Below, in pieces: positions 52,210 through 61,071 of a stretch of 64,000 nt of DNA (positions within the stretch are counted from its first letter, which is position 1; every line of letters starts with the position of its first letter). This DNA is from a virus: positions 34,805-98,804 of IMG/VR virus record IMGVR_UViG_3300011271_000003. One strand, written 5' to 3'. The notes under the pieces are model-generated. The model did no database searches. It was not told the DNA's origin and saw only the letters and a list, made by a program, of their open reading frames with translations. Both the position numbers and the translations under genes were made by a program.

Positions 52210-52775
52210 TGGCAGTTCGTTGGGCTTTTCCACCATTTGAGCAGGGCTACGCTGATGGCCCGACTGCTAGTACGGCAGCTCTAGTCGATATCACGCCTGG
52301 AGCGGAGCCGTACCTGATTCCGCCAGTCTGGGAGCGGGGGATGCGGCTGCGCGTCAAAGGGCATGGCTGGTGTACGTCGGGATCAGCGACTCCGACCCTC
52401 ATCATTGGACTGTACCTCGCGGCGCCGGCAACGGTCATAGCGTCGGCTCTAGTGCTAGCAGTTACTACTGCGATGGCGCTACCTGCCTCGGTTACACAGG
52501 GGCCTTGGGAGCTGTTTTACGAGGCTGAATGCCGAGCGCTATCTACTCCCGCATCGGCTACGGCTGGCCAGCTTGCCGGGCGAGGGCATGTGTTGCCCGT
52601 GTCGTCGCTGACGGCATTTGGCACGCCACAGGCGCTACCGGCTACATATGCTGGAAGGCTTTTGTCTTTCAACTCGACTCTCCAGCAGAATCTTTTGATA
52701 GGGGCGACCCTTTCGGCCGTTACTGGATCGCCTTCTCTGGCGTGTGAACATCTCGGTGTGGAGCTTGTTGGATGA
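52209..52775 (+). CDS. Probable structural protein, 188 residues
   Basis: Beta-rich: AALVDITPGAEPYLIPPVWE, GMRLRVKGHGWCTSGSATPT, PWELFYEAECRALSTPASAT. Likely virion surface. A 19-codon ORF (ATG 52772) bridges to the next gene. Confidence 0.6.
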   Translation: MAVRWAFPPFEQGYADGPTASTAALVDITPGAEPYLIPPVWERGMRLRVKGHGWCTSGSATPTLIIGLYLAAPATVIASALVLAVTTAMALPASVTQGPWELFYEAECRALSTPASATAGQLAGRGHVLPVSSLTAFGTPQALPATYAGRLLSFNSTLQQNLLIGATLSAVTGSPSLACEHLGVELVG

Positions 52776-52821
52776 CTAGAACGCCTTTGCAGCCGAATAC
52801 AGCGGGTGAGAGGATACCGCA

Positions 52822-53118
52822 ATGTCCGTAGGATTCCCGTCTAGCAAATCTGACTTGGACTCTCGTGCCGGATCGTTGATCGTCGCTGTGCGAGATTCGT
52901 TGTACAACTGCCAGCGGTTTAGCATCTTGCTCCAGAATGACGCTCGATTCTCGGCAGCAAACTTGCTGACCCTCGGGTATGTGGCAGCAGAAGGAACCCT
53001 TCTCAAGGCTGGTTTCACTGATATGACCAGCCTGTATAACGTAGCGCACGCGAACGGGACCGTACTGGCGAATAATGACTTCTTCTTTAATGCCGGGCAG
53101 CTAACCGGCGTCGTCTGA
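52822..53118 (+). CDS. Hypothetical protein, 98 residues
   Basis: SLIVAVRDSLYNCQRFSILL, AANLLTLGYVAAEGTLLKAG, ANGTVLANNDFFFNAGQLTG. Helical, likely virion-associated. It ends at the edge of the G+C-rich module. Confidence 0.6.
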   Translation: MSVGFPSSKSDLDSRAGSLIVAVRDSLYNCQRFSILLQNDARFSAANLLTLGYVAAEGTLLKAGFTDMTSLYNVAHANGTVLANNDFFFNAGQLTGVV

Positions 53119-53147
53119 CCATTTCCTCTGCGTGGGGCGGTGACGCT

Positions 53148-55997
53148 GTGCCTATGCCGGTTACCGTCACCGCTTCCCAGGGTGGCAGCACGGCCAACGG
53201 GCTGCTGCTGCGCGTCAAGGTCCTGACCGGGACCGCCGCAACACAGACCGGGAATACGGACAGCAATTCCAGCAGTACCCCGTTCACCCCGGACCTGAGC
53301 CTGATTACCACGGTCACCGGATCGTACGTTTACGGGGCGCTGGCCAACGGGTCACCGGTCACGAACGGAACCGCGTTCACCGCCGCCGCCGGCAACACGG
53401 TCAACGACAGTTACGCGGACAGCACCAACGCCGAGCAGTACGGCACCTGCCGGACTACCGCCAAAACCGGCACCCCCGGCGCGACGACCGTAGGCGCCTC
53501 GCTGCCGCTGATAACCGGCGGCATCGCGTTCGCCGAGATCCTGCCCGGCGCCGGGGGCCTCTCCGAGGACCCGTCATCACCCACTGCGGCGGTCAGCACG
53601 TCCGGCACGTCTGTGTCGAGCTCGAGTTTCACCCCCCCGGACGGCGCCCTGCTCGTCGCGATGGTGTCCTCGGACGGCGGGTCCGGCGTCACCACGATGG
53701 CGCTGTCCGGCGGCGGCCTGACCTGGTCGCCGCTGGCCGAGGCGAACGGCTCCGGGAACGACTATGCAGGCGTATGGATCGCGCAGGTGCCGCCGTCCAA
53801 CCCGTTCGACCCGGTAATCACCGCGACGCAGGGCGGTTCCACCGCAGCGGGCATCGCACTGCGGATCTACGTCCTGACCCAGGCCGCCGCCACGCAGAAC
53901 GGCGGTACCAGCAATAACCAGTTCCTGAACGCGACCAGCTTCACCCAGTCCGTCACCACCACCCAGACGGGCTCGCGGGTCTACGGGGCCAGCGCGGTCT
54001 TCGGCAACAACTCCGCTACCGCCGCCGCAGCCACCACCGTTGCCGACAACATCGCGGATACCGTCAACAACGGCCGGTACGTCACGTTCAAGGCCACGGC
54101 GCTGACCGGGACGCCGGGCGCGACCACGCTGGGTTTCACGGTCGCCACATCGTCGGGGCCGTTCGCGCAGGCGGAGATCCTGTCCGCCGGGACGCTGACC
54201 GAGGATAATTCCGCGCCGCCGCCGGTCTCGGATACGGGCAACACGTTCGTGTCCTGCGCGAACTTCAGCCCGCCCGGCGGGTCGCTGCTCGTCGCGCTGG
54301 TCGCCTCGGACGGGGGCGCCGCCGTCACCACGATGACGGTCAGCGGCGGCGGTCTGACGTGGACTGAGCTGGCCAGGAACAACCCGTCTGCCGGCGACTA
54401 CGCGGGCGTGTGGATCGCGCAGGTCCCGGCTGCCGGCGGGAGTGCGCCGCAGCCAATTTCGCCGTTTATGTTTCCGCCGCTGTCTAAGGCGTTTGGGCCA
54501 TATCCGCCGTTTGAAGTTCCTCAGTCTTACCCGCCACCACCTCTGCAGCAGGCCCTAGTCGTTCTACCGCTGCCATTTAGGCCTTACCATCCGAAGTATA
54601 TGGAGCTGGCGAGGTGGCTACACGGAGACGCAGCAGGGGCTCTTCCTCCTGCTGCACCCCCGCCGGCGCTCACTCGAGCTCGGCTGCGTCCTCCTGCACT
54701 AGTTCAGGTACGTCGCAAGCTTCCTAATCTTCCACCGTCACAATTTAATCCACCTTTGCCGCTCTCCACTCCGAACAAAACACGTCGAGCTCCCTTCTTG
54801 CGTAAGGAACATAGTTTTAGTCCGGTACCGCCCCAGTTTAACCCGCCGCTACCTCCTTCGGCGCTTAGGCAGACCAGACGCATACCGCTCCTTAGGCTAG
54901 GTAAGCCTTCATCCATTACGCCTTCGCTGACCGTAGGCGCGCCCTCACTACCTCTCACTGCGCCAAACAAAACACGCAGAGCGCCCTTCTTGCGCCGAGG
55001 ACGTGCTTTCAGCCCCGTACCGTCACAATTCAATCCGCCGATAGCGCCTTCTGCACCGAACAGGACACGGCGAGCTCCATTCCTGCGTCGCGGAGCGACG
55101 GGACCTGTTGCTCCCGCTCAGGTAACGTTCGTAAATCCTCCTACGACAACGTCGGCACCTAACAGGACTAGGCGAGCTCCCTTCCTTCGAAGAGGGCGAG
55201 CCTCCAGTCCAGTACCTCCCCAGCTGAACCCCCCGCTGCCTACGCCCTTCTCGCGACCTAACCTAAGATCGCCGCTTCAGCTACGTAAGGTAAAGGACCT
55301 CAAGGCAGCAAGCCAGTTGGTCGTGCATCCAGAGCCAGTTATGGGGAGAATGCGTAAGGCGCTTCCTGTTACTCCACGTAGGTCTGTGCGCAGAGTCTCC
55401 GGTCAGCCTGTTCCTTACGCGGAACTGACATTTAGCAAGCGGAGAAGGCTACAGCTTCCAAGGTTCGGCAAGTCCTCACCGATTACTCCATCCGTAGTAG
55501 CGGCTACGCTCCCACCGTTGCCTACTATGTTCTCGCGACCGGTGAAGAAGGCACCTCTCTTGAGGCGAGGCAGGAGCTTTGCTCCAGTACCTCCCCAGGT
55601 CGTAGTTGCTCCGCCTACTCTGCCTACCATGTTCTCGCGGCCTCCTAGGAAGGCACCCTTCCTGCGGAGAGGCAAATCGTTCAGTCCTGTGCCACCACCT
55701 ACTGATACGCCTGCTCTTACGACCTTCAGGCGTCGGTCACCAGGCTTTCTACGTCGCCTTATAAGACGAGTTCTTGGCCCGCTACCGTTTGTTACTCCGC
55801 CAGCAATAGTAGGTGGGTCGGTAACCGCTTTCGACTACCTAACGCAAACTACGGCCGCTATGAACTTCAGCGTATCAGTTGGAGCATACGACAGTCTAGC
55901 GACAGCTACTGTCGTGGCTGTCGACGTGTCTGCACAATCCGTAGTGGCGACGAACACACCGGCGCAAACAGTTCAGGCCACAGATAGGATCCTGTAA
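53148..55997 (+). CDS. Chimeric virion protein: G+C-rich beta modules plus Pro/Arg repeats
   Basis: 949 residues. Residues 1-433 are two units of about 210 residues (VTVTASQGGSTANGLLLRV and VITATQGGSTAAGIALRI begin corresponding parts; GDYAGVWIAQVP recurs), the first lacking its N-terminal part. Residues about 445-870 contain about eight copies of an NKTRRAPFLRRGRAFSPVPP-like repeat with QFNPPLPPSAP spacers. The end is a beta domain (ATVVAVDVSAQSVVATNTPA). DNA of 53.12-54.45 kb is markedly more G+C-rich than both flanks. Start (GTG 53148) has no good ribosome site, and the frame stays open upstream to about 53.1 kb. Probably a fibre or surface protein that gained a foreign module. Confidence 0.65.
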   Translation: MPMPVTVTASQGGSTANGLLLRVKVLTGTAATQTGNTDSNSSSTPFTPDLSLITTVTGSYVYGALANGSPVTNGTAFTAAAGNTVNDSYADSTNAEQYGTCRTTAKTGTPGATTVGASLPLITGGIAFAEILPGAGGLSEDPSSPTAAVSTSGTSVSSSSFTPPDGALLVAMVSSDGGSGVTTMALSGGGLTWSPLAEANGSGNDYAGVWIAQVPPSNPFDPVITATQGGSTAAGIALRIYVLTQAAATQNGGTSNNQFLNATSFTQSVTTTQTGSRVYGASAVFGNNSATAAAATTVADNIADTVNNGRYVTFKATALTGTPGATTLGFTVATSSGPFAQAEILSAGTLTEDNSAPPPVSDTGNTFVSCANFSPPGGSLLVALVASDGGAAVTTMTVSGGGLTWTELARNNPSAGDYAGVWIAQVPAAGGSAPQPISPFMFPPLSKAFGPYPPFEVPQSYPPPPLQQALVVLPLPFRPYHPKYMELARWLHGDAAGALPPAAPPPALTRARLRPPALVQVRRKLPNLPPSQFNPPLPLSTPNKTRRAPFLRKEHSFSPVPPQFNPPLPPSALRQTRRIPLLRLGKPSSITPSLTVGAPSLPLTAPNKTRRAPFLRRGRAFSPVPSQFNPPIAPSAPNRTRRAPFLRRGATGPVAPAQVTFVNPPTTTSAPNRTRRAPFLRRGRASSPVPPQLNPPLPTPFSRPNLRSPLQLRKVKDLKAASQLVVHPEPVMGRMRKALPVTPRRSVRRVSGQPVPYAELTFSKRRRLQLPRFGKSSPITPSVVAATLPPLPTMFSRPVKKAPLLRRGRSFAPVPPQVVVAPPTLPTMFSRPPRKAPFLRRGKSFSPVPPPTDTPALTTFRRRSPGFLRRLIRRVLGPLPFVTPPAIVGGSVTAFDYLTQTTAAMNFSVSVGAYDSLATATVVAVDVSAQSVVATNTPAQTVQATDRIL

Positions 55998-56332
55998 TGG
56001 CAAACAAGTACACGGCTGGCGCACTCGTCAGAGTAGCCACCTATACCGGGACGATTGCTGCCCCTACCGGTGGCTTCCGTGATATCAATAACGCCCTGAT
56101 CGATCCCACGGCTGTAACACTCAAGTATAAGCCAGGACCTGGAGTAGCGACTATTACGGTTCTATATCCTGCAGCTCCAGTTATAAAGGATGCGGTGGGT
56201 CTGTATCACGCGGACCTTGATACGACGGGTGGAGCTACACCGCCTCTTACAGAGTGGGCGTACGAGTGGATCGGCACAGGGGTATGCCAGGCTACGGCTA
56301 AGGCCGTATTCGAAGTAGAACCAGGACTGTAG
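55997..56332 (+). CDS. Probable structural protein, 111 residues
   Basis: MANKYTAGALVRVATYTGTI, VTLKYKPGPGVATITVLYPA, LYHADLDTTGGATPPLTEWA, YEWIGTGVCQATAKAVFEVE: immunoglobulin-like beta fold found in phage adaptor or surface proteins. Confidence 0.65.
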   Translation: MANKYTAGALVRVATYTGTIAAPTGGFRDINNALIDPTAVTLKYKPGPGVATITVLYPAAPVIKDAVGLYHADLDTTGGATPPLTEWAYEWIGTGVCQATAKAVFEVEPGL

Positions 56333-56342
56333 GAGGCTCGTA

Positions 56343-56621
56343 ATGAATGTCCTTGCGGCTGCAGCTACAACAAGCAATGCGTCTGCGGTTTTTGCGCTCC
56401 TCGCTAGCGCCGTCATCGTCCTCGGTGGTCTAGCTGCACTAATTCGCGCAATCTGGAAAACTGCGACGCTGCTCCGCGATAACACAACTGCGACACGCGC
56501 ACTGACTAGTCGCATGGACCATCTAGATAGGCTAGTGGCTGGGACTAGCAGTGCGTCTGCGGCGCAGTACGATAAACTTACCCAGCGGGTAGAAGCTCTG
56601 GAGAGGAAGATACGTCCATGA
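56343..56621 (+). CDS. Membrane protein with coiled coil, holin-like, 92 residues
   Basis: Transmembrane helix at 12-38 (VFALLASAVIVLGGLAALIR), then a coiled coil (MDHLDRLVAGTSSASAAQYD, KLTQRVEALERKIRP). Next to two more membrane proteins, so a lysis cassette is possible. No endolysin is in the window. Confidence 0.6.
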   Translation: MNVLAAAATTSNASAVFALLASAVIVLGGLAALIRAIWKTATLLRDNTTATRALTSRMDHLDRLVAGTSSASAAQYDKLTQRVEALERKIRP

Positions 56622-56962
56622 GGAGTGAACACGGCCCACAGGAGGGCTTCGTAAACACAGTTGTAGTAGCGATCATTCTGTTCATTGTAGCCGTGCTACT
56701 GGTCGCTGCGGGAACCGGGTATGCAGTACTCCAGGCGCGGCAGCAGTCTCAGGCAAAGGAGACAGAACTTCGAGCACTGTGTGCCGAGCAGCTGGATGTA
56801 GCTAACGCGGCTCCCCAGCCGAACAGCAGCAAACTCGGAGTGAGAATAATCGTAGACTTCCGCACGGCCTACGTAGGCCTAGGCTGCCCAGGCAAGCTAC
56901 CTCCGCCATCAGCAGAGCTGCTCAAGCTTGCTGCCAAGTACCACGTTCGAGTACTCAGGTAG
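56618..56962 (+). CDS. Membrane protein, 114 residues
   Basis: ATG overlaps the upstream TGA. Transmembrane helix 12-38 (VNTVVVAIILFIVAVLLVAA), outer domain with two Cys (LRALCAEQLDVANAA, YVGLGCPGKLPPPSA). Envelope protein, perhaps lysis-related. Confidence 0.65.
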   Translation: MRSEHGPQEGFVNTVVVAIILFIVAVLLVAAGTGYAVLQARQQSQAKETELRALCAEQLDVANAAPQPNSSKLGVRIIVDFRTAYVGLGCPGKLPPPSAELLKLAAKYHVRVLR

Positions 56963-56968
56963 GAAGCT

Positions 56969-57349
56969 ATGTGGCCTTACTGGAGCCCGTGGGTGTCGCT
57001 CCTTCACGTCCTTGGCGTGTACCCCGTACCTTCCGGTGGTAGCCCCTGGTACCAGTTCTGGTCTGGCTCCGGATCAGACTTCGGCGAGTATGCGATAGTA
57101 GGCGCACTCCTAGGTACTATAGTGCACCTATACAGCACGTATAACTGCCACGACCCCGAAGGCTGGCTCCCGTGGGGCTGTTGGCGTATAGGACGACACC
57201 CTGCGGCAGGTGGACTGTTTAGGCTATGCAAGCATCACCACCCAGATCTGCAAGGCAAGGAGGTTTCAAGGGAGCTAATCCACAAGCTGCATCGCGCCCA
57301 CAAAGAGAGGACAATGACACCGACATCGCCCGGCCCTGTGGAGCCTTAG
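56969..57349 (+). CDS. Conserved actinophage membrane protein, 126 residues
   Basis: QFWSGSGSDFGEYAIVGALL then a membrane segment, NCHDPEGWLPWGCWRIGRHP, FRLCKHHHPDL, LIHKLHRAHKER. The pattern GSGSD, NCH, CWRIGRHP, C.HHPD is a recurrent small actinophage protein of unknown function. Cys/His may bind metal. Confidence 0.75.
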   Translation: MWPYWSPWVSLLHVLGVYPVPSGGSPWYQFWSGSGSDFGEYAIVGALLGTIVHLYSTYNCHDPEGWLPWGCWRIGRHPAAGGLFRLCKHHHPDLQGKEVSRELIHKLHRAHKERTMTPTSPGPVEP

Positions 57350-57374
57350 TGGGTTCTTGACCGTGTGTTCCCAG

Positions 57375-57425
57375 GTATACCAATCCAGTGCTTTTCCTTT
57401 TGGCCATCTGGTAAAATAGATGACA
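57375..57425 (+). promoter_or_regulatory. Late promoter-like element, copy 2
   Basis: GTATACCAATCCAGTGCT ... CATCTGGTAAAATAGATGACA, matching copy 1 at 42361. It stands in the only sizeable gap of the virion region, ahead of the head-gene block. Confidence 0.65.
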
Positions 57426-57442
57426 TAGTAGTCGGAGGCTTT

Positions 57443-57688
57443 ATGACATCGAGGAGCGCACCTCCTGCAGCTAACGTTGAGCTGACGGGGATTTCGGTTG
57501 CATATAATCAGACGCTCAAGCCTGCGCGGGTCAAGCTTTCCAGGAGGGGGCGGGCCGCTGCGCGGCGGAACCTGAAGCCGTTCGGTATGTCTCCGAACAG
57601 ACGACGGGTCAGGCCTTCCGATCCAAGTCAGAACAACCCTAATGACATCGGAGCCAAAATATTGCCTCAAGGACAGGGGCCGCTATAA
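57443..57688 (+). CDS. Basic protein, 81 residues
   Basis: ATG 57443 after TCGGAGGCTTT. MTSRSAPPAANVELTGISVA, KLSRRGRAAARRNLKPFGMS: basic, Pro/Arg-rich. First gene behind the second late promoter; possibly a head-internal protein. Confidence 0.65.
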   Translation: MTSRSAPPAANVELTGISVAYNQTLKPARVKLSRRGRAAARRNLKPFGMSPNRRRVRPSDPSQNNPNDIGAKILPQGQGPL

Positions 57689-58365
57689 TGGCAGCGAAGA
57701 GCTCAGGAGGCGGACAGCGCAGAGCCGCTGCCGCTGGCGGCATCAAGGCAAGGGGCGGTAAGCGTCTACCTGGAGGTGGTCGCGGTCGGGCTGTTGGCGG
57801 TGGTGCGGCCGCTGGCGCGACGGGCATGCCTCGTAAGGGTGCGTTCGGGGTAGCCAGAGGCAGTTCGAGAGTTGCAGACAAGAGCCAAGGCAAATCGACG
57901 ATGCCGGTCTCAAGTGCCTCGGGATATGGTAATCAGGTTCCTGCCAAGCTAGCTGCAACGGCCCGTGAGCCAGGTCATACCTTTGCGACATCGACCATTC
58001 CTCGTGCTGATGGCATGACGCAGCTGCAGAAGCGTAAGCAGATGGCCGCAACGATGCCGAGCGACGACGACGCCGAGAACCTCTCCAGTTTGCCGTCGCG
58101 GAAGCGGCAAACTGGAGCGTCTGCTCCTGAGACGCCTGCAGACGCTGCAGAAGGTAAGAAGCCGAATCAGCTTAGTGCAGGGATGGGGTTTAAGGCTGCT
58201 GCTGCCTCGGCGGCAAAGTCGGCAGGGGTGTCACCGCAAGCCGGAGCGGCTATGGTGGCGGCTGCCTCACAGGGCGCTAGCTCGAAGGCCAAAGCTAAGA
58301 ATCCGAACCTGAAGAAGGTGCCAACGAAGGGATCGACGAGGCAGAGGGGAGGCAGCTACTCGTGA
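57688..58365 (+). CDS. Low-complexity basic protein, 225 residues
   Basis: Gly/Ala/Lys/Arg-rich (GGQRRAAAAGGIKARGGKRL; AAAASAAKSAGVSPQAGAAM), largely disordered. Directly ahead of the protease/scaffold; probably a packaged DNA-binding or scaffold-associated protein. Confidence 0.6.
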   Translation: MAAKSSGGGQRRAAAAGGIKARGGKRLPGGGRGRAVGGGAAAGATGMPRKGAFGVARGSSRVADKSQGKSTMPVSSASGYGNQVPAKLAATAREPGHTFATSTIPRADGMTQLQKRKQMAATMPSDDDAENLSSLPSRKRQTGASAPETPADAAEGKKPNQLSAGMGFKAAAASAAKSAGVSPQAGAAMVAAASQGASSKAKAKNPNLKKVPTKGSTRQRGGSYS

Positions 58366-59528
58366 GATTTGGTTACTGGTCCAATCTTGCCACCCTTCAG
58401 CTGGGTGACGGTTCCACGACACAAACGTGGATGCAGGCGATGCCTTTGGGCAAGTACGACCATCCAGTTTACGGCGAGATTAACATCACGCCTGAGCGAG
58501 TTGCGCAGTTCGCTGAGAACGTCAACAAGGAGGTTCGCGGTCAGAAGCTCGATATCGACTACGACCACAAGGCGTACGGTGGCGAAGCGGCAGGGTGGGT
58601 CGAGAAGGCGGAGGCGCGGCATGATGGTCTCTGGCTTCTCGTTGACTGGACGAAGAAGGCCTACGAGCTGATCAAGGAGAGAGCTTACAGGTACTTCAGT
58701 CCTGAGTTCAACGATGAGTGGAAGCATCCGAAGGATGGGACTACATTTCAGAACGTGCTGTTCGGTGGAGCGATTACTAACCGTCCGTTTCTAAAGGACA
58801 TCCTGCCGATCAACATGAGTGAACTGTTCACTGGAGCGACTCCGCCAGCGCCTACGCCGGCTCCGGCTCCTACACCCGATCCCTCGAAAGGAGGGCGTAT
58901 GGACCCGAAGGTGCTTCGTGCAACCCTGGGTCTGGCCGAAGACGCTACGGACGAGCAGGTCACTGCGAAGCTGGCCGAACTTGCGGCTCGGCCGGTGCCG
59001 CAGCAGGCGCCAGATGCTCCGGCATCCCCAGAAGAGGTTATGGCGCTTGTTCGTCAGCTGTCTGACGTTCAGGGCAACCCGGCACTCAAGGCTCTGACCG
59101 ACCTCGCACAGGCACAGCAGAAGCAGCTGGCCACGCTAGTGCACGAGCGGCATGTCCAGCTCGTGGAGCAGCGACTCACTGAGCTGGACATGGCAATGCG
59201 GGACAAGCACCTTGCGGTGCCTCCTGCAGTCAAGGACCAGCTGCGGGAGATTCTGATCAAGTCGCCGAAGGAGCTTGGCGAGAAGGTCTTCAACGCCTAC
59301 AAGGCCACTCTGGATCTCGGCCTGATCGATATGACCGAGCGTGGCTGGCGGCGCCGTGGCGATGACAAGTCGCCAACGCAGCAGTTCCTGAGCGAGGTCG
59401 ACGTGCTTATGTCGAAGGACCCGAAGATGACCTATGCGGCCGCGGCTACTCAGGTCTCGAGGGAGAACCCGCAGCTGGCCGAGCAGTACCGTGAGGACAG
59501 CTACATCCCCAGTGACGGGGGGAGGTAA
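58362..59528 (+). CDS. Prohead protease (Mu I-like) fused to scaffold domain
   Basis: 388 residues from GTG 58362. N-terminal 150 residues match the Mu gpI protease: INITPERVAQFAENVNKEVR, GQKLDIDYDHKAYGGEAAGW, LIKERAYRYFSPEFNDEW, FGGAITNRPFLKDILPIN. A Pro-rich linker (160-178) leads to a helical scaffold part. It assembles and then cleaves the prohead scaffold. Confidence 0.9.
   Translation: MRFGYWSNLATLQLGDGSTTQTWMQAMPLGKYDHPVYGEINITPERVAQFAENVNKEVRGQKLDIDYDHKAYGGEAAGWVEKAEARHDGLWLLVDWTKKAYELIKERAYRYFSPEFNDEWKHPKDGTTFQNVLFGGAITNRPFLKDILPINMSELFTGATPPAPTPAPAPTPDPSKGGRMDPKVLRATLGLAEDATDEQVTAKLAELAARPVPQQAPDAPASPEEVMALVRQLSDVQGNPALKALTDLAQAQQKQLATLVHERHVQLVEQRLTELDMAMRDKHLAVPPAVKDQLREILIKSPKELGEKVFNAYKATLDLGLIDMTERGWRRRGDDKSPTQQFLSEVDVLMSKDPKMTYAAAATQVSRENPQLAEQYREDSYIPSDGGR
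58899..59528 (+). CDS. Nested scaffold protein from an internal start
   Basis: ATG 58899 in frame with the protease gene is preceded by GAAAGGAGGGCGT, a near-perfect ribosome site. It would give a 209-residue scaffold (MDPKVLRATLGLAEDATDEQ, ALTDLAQAQQKQLATLVHER), as in the known protease/scaffold overlap of Mu and lambda. Confidence 0.75.
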   Translation: MDPKVLRATLGLAEDATDEQVTAKLAELAARPVPQQAPDAPASPEEVMALVRQLSDVQGNPALKALTDLAQAQQKQLATLVHERHVQLVEQRLTELDMAMRDKHLAVPPAVKDQLREILIKSPKELGEKVFNAYKATLDLGLIDMTERGWRRRGDDKSPTQQFLSEVDVLMSKDPKMTYAAAATQVSRENPQLAEQYREDSYIPSDGGR

Positions 59529-59533
59529 GCCAG

Positions 59534-60010
59534 ATGGCAGGAATGGATCATATCCTCAACAAGGCGTATCTTGCTCAGTCGGGTGCGTCGGCCCCGCTGC
59601 TGTTCGGGCAGGTTGTTAACCAGGTCGCTGGCACGACGCTCGATCCGAACCAGGCTCAGGTTGCGCCGCTGCTTGCAGCGCTTCCTGTGAACGCAGCGCC
59701 TCTCGGAGTATGCCAGGAGAACATGGACCTGGTCAAGATCGCCACAGGCAAGGCATACTTCAGCGTTGCTCTGCTGGGAACTGTCAAGGTTATCTACGAT
59801 GGCACTGCTCAGGCTCTTTACCCTGGAGTAGCGCCGTACGCAGGCGGTCTTGTGGTTCCGTGTGCTACTGCCGGCACGATTGGAAGCGTTACCTTCATTG
59901 CGCGCACCGCAGTGTTTAGGGGTATCGCCGTTCTAGGTGTCGCTATGGATCTTCCAACTACCAAGGGTGATATCTTCGACGTCACTCTGACGCCCGGCCT
60001 GATGGTCTGA
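59534..60010 (+). CDS. Capsid decoration-type protein, 158 residues
   Basis: ATG after GGGGAGGTAAGCCAG. Beta-rich (YFSVALLGTVKVIYDGTAQA, YAGGLVVPCATAGTIGSVTF, GIAVLGVAMDLPTTKGDIFD), a DUF2190-like pattern usual between scaffold and capsid genes. Probably stabilises the head. Confidence 0.7.
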   Translation: MAGMDHILNKAYLAQSGASAPLLFGQVVNQVAGTTLDPNQAQVAPLLAALPVNAAPLGVCQENMDLVKIATGKAYFSVALLGTVKVIYDGTAQALYPGVAPYAGGLVVPCATAGTIGSVTFIARTAVFRGIAVLGVAMDLPTTKGDIFDVTLTPGLMV

Positions 60011-60028
60011 GAAGGGAGGCAAGCCAGA

Positions 60029-61039
60029 ATGGCAGTTTACAACCCGTCAGGGTCCGGCAACGTCCACGTTGATGTCGTCCTTACGAACATCAGCGTTGCG
60101 TGGCCGAACGAGGGTCTCGTTGGCGAAGTTCTCTTCCCAGTCGTGCCCGTGGCAAAGCAGTCGAACAAGTACTACATCTACAACGGTCGCGAGGGTTGGT
60201 ACCCGGCGCTAGACGACAGCCGAGCTCCTGGTACTGAGGCGAACGAGATCACTGGCATGGCGATGTCGGTGGACACGTACTACGCCCAGGAGCACGCGCT
60301 CCAGCTCGCGGTGACCGACGAAGAGCGTGAGAACGCTGACGTCCCTCTGAACCCCGATGTCGACGGTACCGAGATGATCACGTCTCGTGTGGCGCTCGGT
60401 AAGGAGTACAGGATCTACCAGAAGGCTGCGGTTGCCACCAACTACAACGCCAACCTGACAGTCGACCTGAGCACGGCGCCTACGGGCTTCGGGCCCCAGT
60501 GGGACAACGCGGCATCGGCTACGCCGATCAAGGACATCCGCACCGCCATGCGTCTGATCCACGCGCAGTCGTTCCTTCAGCCCAACCAGGCCGTGATTCC
60601 CTACAAGGTCATGTCTGCGCTCGAGGACAGCCAGGACCTAATCAACCGTATCCAGTACGTGGAGCGTGCGATTCTGACTCCTGATCTGGTCGAGAGCCTG
60701 CTGGGACTGAGTAATTGTGTCGTTCCAGGTTTCGGATTTGCCTCGAACAACCCTGGACAGACGCTCACGCTGCAGTATCTCTGGAACAAGGAGGTCGTGT
60801 TCGTCTTCAACCCGCCTCGGCCTGGACTTAAGACTCCAGCTTTCGGGTACGAGTTCGCCTGGGGCTTCGGGGGCGGTCAGGATCGTATCGTTGACCGTTG
60901 GCGTGAAGAGCGGCGAGCGAGTGACCTGATCCGCTTGAGGACGCGCTACGACCTGAAGCTGGTGGGTCTGGACGTGAACAGCAAGAGTATTTGTGGCTTC
61001 CTGTTCACGAACGCGCTTAGCTCCGGCTTCGTTGGGTAG
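60029..61039 (+). CDS. Major capsid protein
   Basis: 336 residues. VDVVLTNISVAWPNEGLVGE, VLFPVVPVAKQSNKYYIYNG, YAQEHALQLAVTDEERENAD, AVIPYKVMSALEDSQDLINR, WREERRASDLIRLRTRYDLK: major head protein of the HK97-fold, Mu-like class. No long N-terminal scaffold is present, consistent with the separate scaffold gene. Confidence 0.88.
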   Translation: MAVYNPSGSGNVHVDVVLTNISVAWPNEGLVGEVLFPVVPVAKQSNKYYIYNGREGWYPALDDSRAPGTEANEITGMAMSVDTYYAQEHALQLAVTDEERENADVPLNPDVDGTEMITSRVALGKEYRIYQKAAVATNYNANLTVDLSTAPTGFGPQWDNAASATPIKDIRTAMRLIHAQSFLQPNQAVIPYKVMSALEDSQDLINRIQYVERAILTPDLVESLLGLSNCVVPGFGFASNNPGQTLTLQYLWNKEVVFVFNPPRPGLKTPAFGYEFAWGFGGGQDRIVDRWREERRASDLIRLRTRYDLKLVGLDVNSKSICGFLFTNALSSGFVG

Positions 61040-61071
61040 CATCGTAGTTGGCGCGGAAGGGAGGTGGCAGC

